55,678 bases of DNA from the NCBI RefSeq assembly GCF_025356155.1, contig NZ_JANXUQ010000075.1, positions 1 to 55,678 of the forward strand, given 5' to 3'. The DNA comes from Rhodoferax sp. (GTDB lineage: Bacteria; Pseudomonadota; Gammaproteobacteria; Burkholderiales; Burkholderiaceae_C). Positions 38,921 to 47,476 of this stretch are shown here, piece by piece (position 1 is the stretch's first letter; each line of letters begins with the position of its first letter). The notes under the pieces were generated by a model. The model was not told the origin of the DNA. It saw only the letters and a list, made by a program, of their open reading frames with translations, and searched no databases. A program made the position numbers and the translations under genes.

Positions 38921-41758
38921 TTATCGGACTACATACACGGCAACACTGCGCGCAGGCAGCGTAAAGCGCCCCGCGGTGCCGTCAAACTGCGCGCCATCGC
39001 GCACGCGCGCATCCGCTGCAGTGGCGGCTGCCTGCACCGGGTGCAACCGATAGGCCTTGCCAGCCGCATCGGGCAGTGTGATGTTTTGCGCCACCTTGTC
39101 CACATTGATGAAATACAGTAGCTCTTTGTACGCGGAGCCGGGGTAGCCACGGCCGTTCAGGTGGCCTACCAGCACCACCGGATTTTGCGTGGCACCGGTG
39201 TTAGGGAATGTCAGACGCCGTTGAACATCTACCGCCGTGCGCAGCCGGAACAACGTCGAACTGTTACGGATGGCCAGCAGGTCTTTGAACGCATCGCGTG
39301 CAAACGCAATGTCCGCTGGCGCGGGGCGCAAGTTCGGGTCGGCCAGTAGTGGCTGCATCAGCGCCCAGCTCTCGCCGTTGTCGGCCTTGGGTGGCAGTCC
39401 AGAGCCAAAGTAATTGCTCTGATAGGTCCAGTCCAAGCGATTGAACCAGTCGCCGGAATCAAAGCTGTTGCGGTCCATGGACTTGGAGCGCAGGATGTCG
39501 CCGCCCGCATGGAAATAAGCTATACCCTGGCTGAAGGCGTTGATGGCCATGGCCAGTATTTGCGCGCGGGCGCGGTCCTCGGTGCTGGTGCCAAGCGGCA
39601 GCTTGAAGATGTTGTTGTCGAACAGCGTCTGGTTGTCGTGGTTCTCAACGTAGTTCACCACTTCCGATGGTTCACTGGCGTAGCCTGCTGGTTGACCGGC
39701 ATAGTCGATCTCGGAGAGTTTTTTACGCTGGCCGGTATAGGTCTGTATCTCGAAGTTGCGAATCGATCCGGCCAGGCCTACGCGCACCATGTCAGCCGTG
39801 CGCAGCAGGTCTTCCTGGGTGGCGGTGGACAAGGCATTTCGGTCGTAGACCATGCCGTTGGTATAGCCCTGGTTGCGGATCTGCGCGTCGCCGTTGTCGC
39901 CCGCGCTGCCGCCGCGCACGGCGTCCCGGCCGCGGTCGCTGAAGGTGCCAATGCCGCTGCCGTTCAGCGAGAGCTGAGAGGCCTGCACAAAGCGCGCGCC
40001 GCTGGCCACTTCGCCAAAATTCCAGCCTTCGCCAATCAGGTTGACGTGGCGGCCGGTTGCTTTGTCCACGCGCGTCTGCAGCGCCTCCATCACCGCGCGG
40101 GGCTGGTGCGCCATCAAATCGAAGCGGAAAGAGTCGATGCGGTATTGCGTGGCCCACAGCACCACCGAGTCTGTCATCAGTTTGCCCATCATCAAGTTCT
40201 CGGTTGCGGTGTTGTCGCAGCAGGTGGAGCGTTCGATCCCGCCATTCCCATCCAGCCGGTGGTAGTAGCCGGGAACGATGCGGTCCAGCACCGATTGGGC
40301 GTGTTGGCCCGATGCACTGGTGTGGTTGTAGACCACGTCCATCCCGACCCGCAGGCCGACGGCGTGCAAGGCCATGACCATCTGGCGCAGTTCCTGGATG
40401 CGGGTGGCACCGTCGTTTGCGTCGCTGGCATAGCTGCCTTCGGGTGCGTTGAAGTGAAACGGGTCGTAACCCCAGTTGAAGCAGTCCTTGGTGGCCATGG
40501 CGCTGCTTGCAGCTTGGGGTGCTTCGCTGTCACCGCGTTCAGGGGTTGCAATGCTGGGCGTGGTGCAACCTTGTTCTGGCACCGAGGCGATGTCGAAGAT
40601 GGGCAGCAGGTGCACATCGGTCATGCCAGCGTGGGCCAGGGCTTTGAGGTGGCGCATGCCGTTGGAATCACCCGACGTGAACGCCAGATATTTGCCGCGA
40701 TGGGCTTGGGGCACGGTGGCATCGCCAATGGAGAAGTCACGAACATGCAGCTCGTAGATGGACATGTCCACGGGCGCCTGGACGCGCTTCGGGGCTATGT
40801 GCGCATCCCAGCTTGCAGGCTTGAGCTTGGCGTCGCTCAAGTTGGCGATGTAGCTGCGTTGCGAATCGTCGTTCAGGCTGACTGCATAGGGATCGGTAAC
40901 GCGGTTGCGCACCAGACCCACACCGCGTACGAACACGTCGACAAGATAGTTGTAATAGTGACCGGTCAGATTCTTACCGTGCCGGTAGCGCCACGCGCCG
41001 GTGGACGGATCGCGCTGCAGTGCAGGCGTGGCCACGGCCGGGCCGTCCGCGTTGTTGAACAGGCAAACGCTGACATGTTGTGCGGTTGGCGCCCATAACC
41101 TGAGCTGGGTGTAGCCTGCGCCGACACTGGCACCCAGGTCGGTGGCGTGCGCGGCTGCGGCGAAGGCATCGTCCAGAGCACCGGCGGCTTGGATGGATGT
41201 GGCGTGTAGCACGCGTCCGGCGGCATCTTCTTGCACCAAAAGCAGTTGGCCTTGGTGCAGGTAACGCAGGCGTGGCAGATCTTTGGTTGCAACGGCGAGC
41301 AGCGCACCCGGTTTGAGGTAGGCAAAGCGCTGGGCCGCATCCGCAGGCACGGGGCCTGCGTGTTGGCTGAGCGCCAGGACGCTGTCTGCGCCGGCAACCG
41401 GTTGGCCGGTGGGCGCGACCAACTGGCCGGTCCGCGATTGGTACAGCTTGAACCGCCCGTCCCCCGTGGCGCCGGGCCACTGCAGCAATTGGCGGTTCAA
41501 CCATACTGCCTGAGGCGCGTGCTCTGCCAGTCGGGCGGTGAACGGCGGCGGCGAGGGGTGCAGTACGGTCTGGAGCGCGCTGGCGTCGCATGCCGCCTGC
41601 AGGGCAGCGGAAGAAGGCGGAGATTGCGACGCACTGGCAGCCGCCGTGCCGCCGCATCCGCACACCAGCGCGAATGCCAAAAAGCAGTTGCTCGCCAGAA
41701 AGACCAGAGGATTTTTAGTGGGGTTTTTACCCAAATTGGGGTTCGTGGGGAGTGTCAT
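38921..41758 (-). CDS. pulA: Pullulanase-type alpha-1,6-glucosidase lipoprotein (GH13)
   Basis: A 945-residue debranching enzyme cutting alpha-1,6 bonds in pullulan, starch or glycogen fragments. The N terminus is a signal peptide with a VCGC lipobox, so it is probably lipid-anchored as in Klebsiella PulA. N-terminal carbohydrate-binding and CBM48-type modules precede the GH13 barrel, which has the pullulanase hallmark FNWGYDPFHF, MDVVYNHT, the nucleophile in SFRFDLMAHQ, the acid in LIGEGWNFG and VENHDNQTL. The start at ATG 41758 gives the signal peptide; a longer frame to 41887 runs through repeat copy 7. It is divergent from the amylase gene. Confidence 0.9.
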   Translation of the reverse strand: MTLPTNPNLGKNPTKNPLVFLASNCFLAFALVCGCGGTAAASASQSPPSSAALQAACDASALQTVLHPSPPPFTARLAEHAPQAVWLNRQLLQWPGATGDGRFKLYQSRTGQLVAPTGQPVAGADSVLALSQHAGPVPADAAQRFAYLKPGALLAVATKDLPRLRYLHQGQLLLVQEDAAGRVLHATSIQAAGALDDAFAAAAHATDLGASVGAGYTQLRLWAPTAQHVSVCLFNNADGPAVATPALQRDPSTGAWRYRHGKNLTGHYYNYLVDVFVRGVGLVRNRVTDPYAVSLNDDSQRSYIANLSDAKLKPASWDAHIAPKRVQAPVDMSIYELHVRDFSIGDATVPQAHRGKYLAFTSGDSNGMRHLKALAHAGMTDVHLLPIFDIASVPEQGCTTPSIATPERGDSEAPQAASSAMATKDCFNWGYDPFHFNAPEGSYASDANDGATRIQELRQMVMALHAVGLRVGMDVVYNHTSASGQHAQSVLDRIVPGYYHRLDGNGGIERSTCCDNTATENLMMGKLMTDSVVLWATQYRIDSFRFDLMAHQPRAVMEALQTRVDKATGRHVNLIGEGWNFGEVASGARFVQASQLSLNGSGIGTFSDRGRDAVRGGSAGDNGDAQIRNQGYTNGMVYDRNALSTATQEDLLRTADMVRVGLAGSIRNFEIQTYTGQRKKLSEIDYAGQPAGYASEPSEVVNYVENHDNQTLFDNNIFKLPLGTSTEDRARAQILAMAINAFSQGIAYFHAGGDILRSKSMDRNSFDSGDWFNRLDWTYQSNYFGSGLPPKADNGESWALMQPLLADPNLRPAPADIAFARDAFKDLLAIRNSSTLFRLRTAVDVQRRLTFPNTGATQNPVVLVGHLNGRGYPGSAYKELLYFINVDKVAQNITLPDAAGKAYRLHPVQAAATAADARVRDGAQFDGTAGRFTLPARSVAVYVVR

Positions 41759-41761
41759 ATG

Positions 41762-41820
41762 GAAAATAGGGCGATAGCCCTCGTGGAATATGCCTGTATA
41801 GCTATCAAATAAGTAGCAAA
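41762..41820 (-). repeat. Dispersed ~60-bp repeat, copy 7
   Basis: The core TAGCCCTCG is at 41775-41783, followed by TGGAATATGCCTGTATAGC, then TATCAAATAAGTAGCAAAT. It lies directly upstream of the pullulanase ATG, in the divergent promoter region, so it is probably part of the pulA leader. Confidence 0.85.
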
Positions 41821-41906
41821 TACACTTATTGCGGCGCACCATAGCTGTTTTGCGGTTTGGTAGTTGCGCTTCAAAATTTTGATGCATTTGTTGGTAGTAT
41901 CATTAC

Positions 41907-41956
41907 ATACCGGTATTGATGTGTGTAAAATTACGCGAATAATCAATAGTATTCGC
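41907..41956. promoter_or_regulatory. Two dyads in the pulA/amylase divergent promoter region
   Basis: A perfect 10-bp palindrome ATACCGGTAT is at 41907-41916. A 7-bp inverted repeat, GCGAATA (41935-41941) and TATTCGC (41950-41956), has an 8-bp spacer. Both lie between the two divergent carbohydrate genes and are plausible regulator sites. Neither matches the LacI operators upstream of the sucrose operon. Confidence 0.45.
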
Positions 41957-42003
41957 CTCATTTGATTAGGCTTTAATAAGTAGTTTGACTACAAAAGGTT
42001 TCA

Positions 42004-43644
42004 ATGCTACAGCCCCCGGCTGCCAATTACTTGGGCTTACGCGAGGCCATGCGGTCCACACTGCTGCTGCTGGGCCTGTTCTGTGGTGCGTTCGGCTTCG
42101 CGGCCACGCCAGTTAGCCCCGCAATCGACACCAGTCCGGTCGCCGAAGCCATCCAGCCCGGTACGCTGCCCGCCAACTGGCAGCGCGGCGCTTTCATGGA
42201 AGTGTTTGTACGCGCCTACAAGGACAGCAATGGCGATGGCGTGGGCGACCTCAAAGGCCTGACCCAGCAACTGGACTACCTGAAGGACCTGGGCATCAAA
42301 GGCATCTGGCTCATGCCCATCACCTCCAGTGCCGATGGCGACCACGGTTACGCCACGACCGATTTCCGCGCCATAGACCCAGCCTACGGCACGCTAGAAG
42401 ATTTTGATGAACTGCTGCGCCAGGCCCACGCGCGCGGCATCGGCGTGGTCATGGACTACGTCATCAACCACAGCGCCCGCCAGCACCCGATGTTTGTCCG
42501 CGCGCTGGCCGAAGGCCCGGCCAGCCCGTTTTATGACTGGTATGTGTGGGAGAAGGACTCCCCCCGGGGCTGGGACATCTGGGGCAAGTACCCATGGACC
42601 CGCACGCACCAGGGCTACTACTTCGGCACCTTTGGCAAGCACATGCCAGACTTCAATTTCAAGAACCCCGCCGTGCTGGCCTACCACCAGAGCAGCCTGC
42701 GCTTCTGGTTGAACCGGGGGCTGGATGGGTTCCGGCTGGACGCCGTGCCGCATCTGGTGGAGAACTCTGCCCGCGAATGGAACGACCAGCCCGAGAGCCG
42801 CAGCATCACCGGTGACCTGCGCGCGCTGATCACCGCCTACCCGCAGCGCCACGTGGTGTGCGAGGCCACGGCCAACCCGCAGGCTTATGCCGCGGCTGAT
42901 ATCTGTGGCAGCGCCTTTGCATTTGGGCTGGAGCGCAATATCGTCAACGCCGCCAAGGGCAACCCTAAGGCGATCCGCTACGTGGCGGATTACTTCACGA
43001 CCGCGCCACAGACCATGGCGACGTTTGTCGCCAACCACGACATCTTTGCCGGTGAGCGTCTGTGGGACCAGTTGCGGGGCAACCTTGCGCAGTACAAGCT
43101 GGCGGCAGCGTCTTACCTGCTGCAACCGGGTACGCCGTTCATCTACTACGGTGAAGAGATTGGGATGGCCGGCGTCAAGGGGCTGGACGGCGATGAACCG
43201 TTGCGCGCGCCGATGAGCTGGACGGCGGACACCCGCGGTGCAGGTTTCACCACCAATGGCAAACCCTTCCGACCCATCGCACCCAATGTGGCGCGTTACA
43301 ACGTGGCGACGCAGTTGGCTGATCCGCAGTCCCTGCTGTCGTTCTACAAGAGCATGCTGGCGCTGCGCAACAGCTTGCCCTCATTGGCCAGTGGCAGCTA
43401 TGACGCGCCGGTGGTGCAGGGCAGGGTGATGGCTTTCCGGCGCACGCTGGGTGCGCAGACCACGCTGGTTGTTATCAACTATGGCACCCAATCCGGCAAG
43501 CTCATGCTCAAAAATTTGAAGCCGCGTACCGCGTTAAGCGCGGTGTACCCGCGCCGCGCCTCGTTCTTGCATACCAATATGCAGGGTGCCCTGCGCCTGG
43601 ATCTGCCAGCGCAATCGGTGCATGTGTACACCGTGCAGCACTGA
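42004..43644 (+). CDS. Secreted GH13 alpha-amylase-family enzyme
   Basis: A 546-residue glycoside hydrolase with an N-terminal signal peptide (STLLLLGLFCGAFGFAA). The four GH13 motifs are complete: MDYVINHS, GFRLDAVPHL (nucleophile), VVCEATAN (acid/base) and FVANHD. The start VFVRAYKDSNGDGVGDLKGL is typical of the oligo-1,6-glucosidase/trehalose-synthase-like subfamilies, so it may act on short maltodextrins. ATG 42004 has AAAAGG 5 bp upstream; a later ATG at 42049 lacks a well-placed site. GH31 follows 81 bp downstream. Confidence 0.9.
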   Translation: MLQPPAANYLGLREAMRSTLLLLGLFCGAFGFAATPVSPAIDTSPVAEAIQPGTLPANWQRGAFMEVFVRAYKDSNGDGVGDLKGLTQQLDYLKDLGIKGIWLMPITSSADGDHGYATTDFRAIDPAYGTLEDFDELLRQAHARGIGVVMDYVINHSARQHPMFVRALAEGPASPFYDWYVWEKDSPRGWDIWGKYPWTRTHQGYYFGTFGKHMPDFNFKNPAVLAYHQSSLRFWLNRGLDGFRLDAVPHLVENSAREWNDQPESRSITGDLRALITAYPQRHVVCEATANPQAYAAADICGSAFAFGLERNIVNAAKGNPKAIRYVADYFTTAPQTMATFVANHDIFAGERLWDQLRGNLAQYKLAAASYLLQPGTPFIYYGEEIGMAGVKGLDGDEPLRAPMSWTADTRGAGFTTNGKPFRPIAPNVARYNVATQLADPQSLLSFYKSMLALRNSLPSLASGSYDAPVVQGRVMAFRRTLGAQTTLVVINYGTQSGKLMLKNLKPRTALSAVYPRRASFLHTNMQGALRLDLPAQSVHVYTVQH

Positions 43645-43725
43645 TCTTTCGCACTATCCTTCGCTCCAATCCACCGCCCAATTTCTCGCCGAATCCGTCG
43701 TCTTCCTACTTCTTCGCACTCTGCC

Positions 43726-46089
43726 ATGTACTTCAACAAAATCCGCCATCCGTCCAACTTCACCTTTGCCAACGCGCATGCCAACCAGACGCTGAGCGTG
43801 GGCGCTAAAACTGTGCAGTCCACGGTGCGTGATCTGGGTGAGGACGTCTTCCACCTAGAGCTGAACGACGCCAAGCGCTGGCCGCTGGATGCGCGTGTGC
43901 TGCCGCTGCACGACGGTGCTTTCAAAGCGAACAAATCGCAGTACCAACTCGGCATTTCTGCCACCGGTCATCTGGCCTTGACCGCCCCCGATGGCGCTGA
44001 ATTGCTCAGCGGAGTGGCCCAGGCCAGCGTAGGTGTCTGCGGCAGCGCCTGGCTGGTGCAATTCGCACGCAACACCGATATGCGTTTCTTCGGTCAGGGT
44101 GAAAAAACCACCGGCCTGGAGAAGACCGGCAAGCGCACCAAATTCTGGAACGCCGATGTGTGGGCCGACCACGCCATGCACACCATCGAGAACGGCCAGG
44201 CTGATCCGCAATACGCGGCCGTGCCCTACCTGCTGGTGCGCCATGGCGCGCGCTGGGTTGGCATCCTGGTGGACCACCCCGGTGCGGTGTTTATGGACAC
44301 GGGTTCCAACTGGTTCTTCTCCGGCAAGGACGACCAGAACGCACCGCCCGCCTTCTGGTTTGGTGCGGACGAAGGTGTGCCCGCGTTTTACGTAATTGCC
44401 GGCGACAGCGCCGCATCCGTCACGCAGCGCCTGCAACGCTTGGTAGGCACCACACCGCTGCCGCCGCTGTGGTCGCTGGGCCACCACCAGTGCCGCTGGG
44501 GTTATGCCGGCACCAAAGATTTGAACGCGCTGGACGCAGGGTTTACCGAACACGAATTCCCCGCAGACGGCCTGTGGCTGGACATCGACTACATGGACCG
44601 CTACAAGGTCTTCACCACCAGCCCCGAGCACTTTGGTGACCTGGGTGCAGAGCTGAAACGACTGCAGGCCAACGGCCGGCGCATCGTGCCGATTCTGGAC
44701 CCGGGCGTGAAGGTGGAAGAGGCCTATGAAGTGGCAGCCAGTGGCACCGCGGCTGGCATCTTCTGCCAAAACCCCGAAGGCCAGCCTTATGTGGGTTTTG
44801 TGTGGCCGGGCCGCACGTGGTTTCCCGACTACTCGCTGCCCGAGGGACGCGACTGGTGGGCGAAGTATTCCAAGGCCTTCCGCGAGTCTGGTTTTGACGG
44901 CGCGTGGCTGGACATGAACGACCCCAGCACCGGCGCGGCCGATGTGGACGACATGCTGTTCCGGCACGGAACCTGGCCGCATTGGACCTACCACAACCAA
45001 TACGCCGTCGGCATGGCGCAGGCCACACGCGACGGATTCCTGGCGGCGCGTCCCGATGAGCGTCCCTTTCTGCTGGCCCGCAGCGCCTATACCGGCTCCA
45101 GCCGCTTCACCGCGCTGTGGACCGGCGACAACCACAGCAACTGGCACCACCTGCGCACCAGCATCCACTGCAGCATGAACCTGGCGCTGTCCGGCATCCC
45201 GTTCAACGGCCCGGACGTGCCCGGCTTTGGCAGCCATGCCGACAAGGAACTGGCCATTGCCTGGTACAAGGCCGGCTGCCTGTTCCCCTTCATGCGCAAC
45301 CACGCCAATGCCGGCACGGCGCGCCAAGAGCCCTGGGTTTTTGGCCCAGAGGCCTTGCAAGTGATTCGCCACCATGTACGCCTGCGCTACAAGCTGCTGC
45401 CCTACATGTACCAACTGTGGAACGACCAGGAGCAAAACGGTACGGCGGTTATGCGCCCGCTGTTCCACGACTATGCCAATACCGATGCCATGGAGCTGGA
45501 CCGCATCGACGACCAGTTCCTGATCGGCCCGGCACTCCTGCAGGCACCCATCGTGCAGCAGGGCCAGCAGCAACGCACGGTGGTGCTGCCCGGCACCGGG
45601 CGCTGGATGGATGTCAATAGCGGTGCCTTCCTGGCAGGTGGCCGCAGCATCCATGTCACCAGCAACGCCGAGAGCACACCGATCTACCTCAAGGAAGGCA
45701 GTCTGGTACCCATGCAGGTAGGTGTGCGCACCACGTCCGCCAATGACTTGGCCGACATTGAGTTGCATGTGATCCTGGGCGCGGGCAGCGCCGAAGCCGC
45801 CACGCTGGACTACGTGGCCGATGATGGCCTGAGCTACGCCTACCAGCGCGGAGCGCGCAATGTGTACCGCTTGGCGGCGACCCGTGCTGGCGATGTGCTG
45901 ACGTTGGACGTCAGCGCGCTGCAAACCGGTTGGAAGCCGCTGCGTCTGCGCGTCGTGGGCTACGATGGTGCCAGCAGCGTGCAATTGCGCGTGGCTGCCG
46001 AGCATTACACGCTGGCGTTGACACCCTATGTTTGGAACTTTAGCGGTGGTTCGCTGAGCGCTGCTGCTAGTGCCCCTATTGACCTTTAA
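43726..46089 (+). CDS. GH31 alpha-glucosidase
   Basis: A 787-residue family 31 glycoside hydrolase releasing glucose from the non-reducing end of alpha-glucans. It has an N-terminal beta-sandwich, then the barrel with GLWLDIDYMDRY, the nucleophile D396 in GAWLDMNDPS, a long TGDNHSNW segment and FPFMRNHANAGT. There is no signal peptide, so it probably acts in the cytoplasm on oligosaccharides produced by the exported amylase and pullulanase. It is in an operon-like arrangement with the amylase. Confidence 0.92.
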   Translation: MYFNKIRHPSNFTFANAHANQTLSVGAKTVQSTVRDLGEDVFHLELNDAKRWPLDARVLPLHDGAFKANKSQYQLGISATGHLALTAPDGAELLSGVAQASVGVCGSAWLVQFARNTDMRFFGQGEKTTGLEKTGKRTKFWNADVWADHAMHTIENGQADPQYAAVPYLLVRHGARWVGILVDHPGAVFMDTGSNWFFSGKDDQNAPPAFWFGADEGVPAFYVIAGDSAASVTQRLQRLVGTTPLPPLWSLGHHQCRWGYAGTKDLNALDAGFTEHEFPADGLWLDIDYMDRYKVFTTSPEHFGDLGAELKRLQANGRRIVPILDPGVKVEEAYEVAASGTAAGIFCQNPEGQPYVGFVWPGRTWFPDYSLPEGRDWWAKYSKAFRESGFDGAWLDMNDPSTGAADVDDMLFRHGTWPHWTYHNQYAVGMAQATRDGFLAARPDERPFLLARSAYTGSSRFTALWTGDNHSNWHHLRTSIHCSMNLALSGIPFNGPDVPGFGSHADKELAIAWYKAGCLFPFMRNHANAGTARQEPWVFGPEALQVIRHHVRLRYKLLPYMYQLWNDQEQNGTAVMRPLFHDYANTDAMELDRIDDQFLIGPALLQAPIVQQGQQQRTVVLPGTGRWMDVNSGAFLAGGRSIHVTSNAESTPIYLKEGSLVPMQVGVRTTSANDLADIELHVILGAGSAEAATLDYVADDGLSYAYQRGARNVYRLAATRAGDVLTLDVSALQTGWKPLRLRVVGYDGASSVQLRVAAEHYTLALTPYVWNFSGGSLSAAASAPIDL

Positions 46090-46216
46090 GCCGGTGTTCT
46101 TGCCCGCAGTATGTGCAGGCCTTGACCAATGTCACATCGCGGTCACCGGGAGCGGGCACAATCGGAGGTTCGGGCAACACACTCCACCGTTGCCAAGCAC
46201 CAGAGTTGTTGTTGGC

Positions 46217-46531
46217 ATGGGCATACGCGATAGTTTTTGGGCCGTGTTGGGCCGCGATACGTCAGATTCGCCAGACCTGGCGCTGGAGCGTGTGCGCAAA
46301 GCCATGCTGCTGGTGGTTGAAGAGTACGGTGGCGAGAACCATTTTCGGCTCGACATGAAAATCAACTTCGCCCGCGAAGTTGCAGAACTGTGGTACCTAC
46401 GCCCCGAACTGATGCAGGTGGTGGCCGCAGCCCAGGGCGAGCAAGTTGCCCAAGAATGCATGGTCGGAATCACGGCGCTCTTCAAGAGATACCACCTGGG
46501 CGGTACACCATCACGGTTCGGAAAACTCTAG
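46217..46531 (+). CDS. Hypothetical protein
   Basis: A 104-residue protein with no family I recognise, beginning MGIRDSFWAVLGRD and probably helical, with no signal peptide or membrane segment. The start at 46217 is a guess: the frame is open back to 46070, overlapping the GH31 end. Its TAG stop and that of the converging metallo-hydrolase gene share the bases CTAG. Confidence 0.55.
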   Translation: MGIRDSFWAVLGRDTSDSPDLALERVRKAMLLVVEEYGGENHFRLDMKINFAREVAELWYLRPELMQVVAAAQGEQVAQECMVGITALFKRYHLGGTPSRFGKL

Positions 46532-47391
46532 CCTATCAGGCAGTGGTCATCCTTGAACGTGTAGGTAATCACACCGTCTTTGCGCGTTGTCAACACCGAG
46601 CGCGGGCCCTTGCCGCGGAAATCGGTTAGGCCTTTGGCTTTGTCGACGTAGTAGTTGGTAACCTGCTGCGACACGTATTGCCGGTAGTCATCGGAGATGA
46701 TGACCACAATCGGATTGCAGCCGTGTTGCTCAAACAGCTCGGTGCACACATTGCTGCCGCGACCATGGTGGGCAATGATCAGGTTGTCAACTTCCTTGAC
46801 CATGGCCTTGAAGGGCTCAAAAGTCTGCAGTAAACGGCTGAAGCCTGCGCGCTCCATGTCGCCGGTGAACAAAAATTTAATCCCCAGAATATCCAACGCC
46901 ACGACCAGACTCAGGTTGTTCTCGTCGGAGAACTCGGGGTATGAGTTGCAGCACCAGCCAATGCCCAGGCCCGGCACCACGGGGAAGTTCTCGGTGTGTC
47001 CCAGTTTCTTGCGCTCTGCCATGGACGCCGCCAGCGTCGCAATGCCGCGGCCCATGCCGTCGGAGGTCTTCAACTGGACGATGGCCTCGGGCGGAACCGT
47101 GGGGTTACCAAAGATGCATCCTACGGCGACCTTGTTCTCCAGCAGATCGACATAACCCGACGCGTGTTCTTCGTCGTAATTCGTCATGAACAACACGTCC
47201 AGGTGTGATACGCCAATGCTTTGCAAATATCGTCCCGGCGACCACTTCACCGCGTCCTTGGCAGCGCTGTGGCCGCAGTCGATCATGATCCGTTTTAAGC
47301 CGCTTGGCGACCGCATGGTCAGCAATACGCAACTGCCGTGGTTGATGTCAAATAGTTCGAGCTTTGCGTCAAACGCAAGTGTTTCTGCCAT
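46528..47391 (-). CDS. Metallo-beta-lactamase-fold protein, ComEC-like, with altered metal motif
   Basis: A 287-residue soluble protein with the fold of the ComEC/Rec2 C-terminal domain: ELFDINHGSCVLL, IMIDCGH, FLFTGDMERAG and IIAHHGRGSN are in order. The main metal motif, normally T-H-x-D-x-D-H, reads TNYDEEH, so the first histidine and one aspartate are changed. Activity may be altered or lost. No membrane part is present and no competence genes are nearby. Start is ATG 47391 or 47412. Confidence 0.75.
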   Translation of the reverse strand: MAETLAFDAKLELFDINHGSCVLLTMRSPSGLKRIMIDCGHSAAKDAVKWSPGRYLQSIGVSHLDVLFMTNYDEEHASGYVDLLENKVAVGCIFGNPTVPPEAIVQLKTSDGMGRGIATLAASMAERKKLGHTENFPVVPGLGIGWCCNSYPEFSDENNLSLVVALDILGIKFLFTGDMERAGFSRLLQTFEPFKAMVKEVDNLIIAHHGRGSNVCTELFEQHGCNPIVVIISDDYRQYVSQQVTNYYVDKAKGLTDFRGKGPRSVLTTRKDGVITYTFKDDHCLIG

Positions 47392-47476
47392 CGTGCTTTC
47401 CAATATTGCCACTCGCAGGCCGATTCATAAAGCGCAGATTCTAACGACTTGAATGAGCGCTAGCGGCCCATACGCA

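Noticed and set aside
39509..41098. A 529-residue open frame opposite the pullulanase gene
   Set aside because: Low-complexity translation with no family features; it is an antisense shadow of the pullulanase barrel.
43855..46005. A 716-residue open frame on the strand opposite the GH31 gene
   Set aside because: It is a mirror of a high-GC coding sequence, its product is rich in His, Gly and Val without any domain, and the GH31 frame has complete catalytic motifs.
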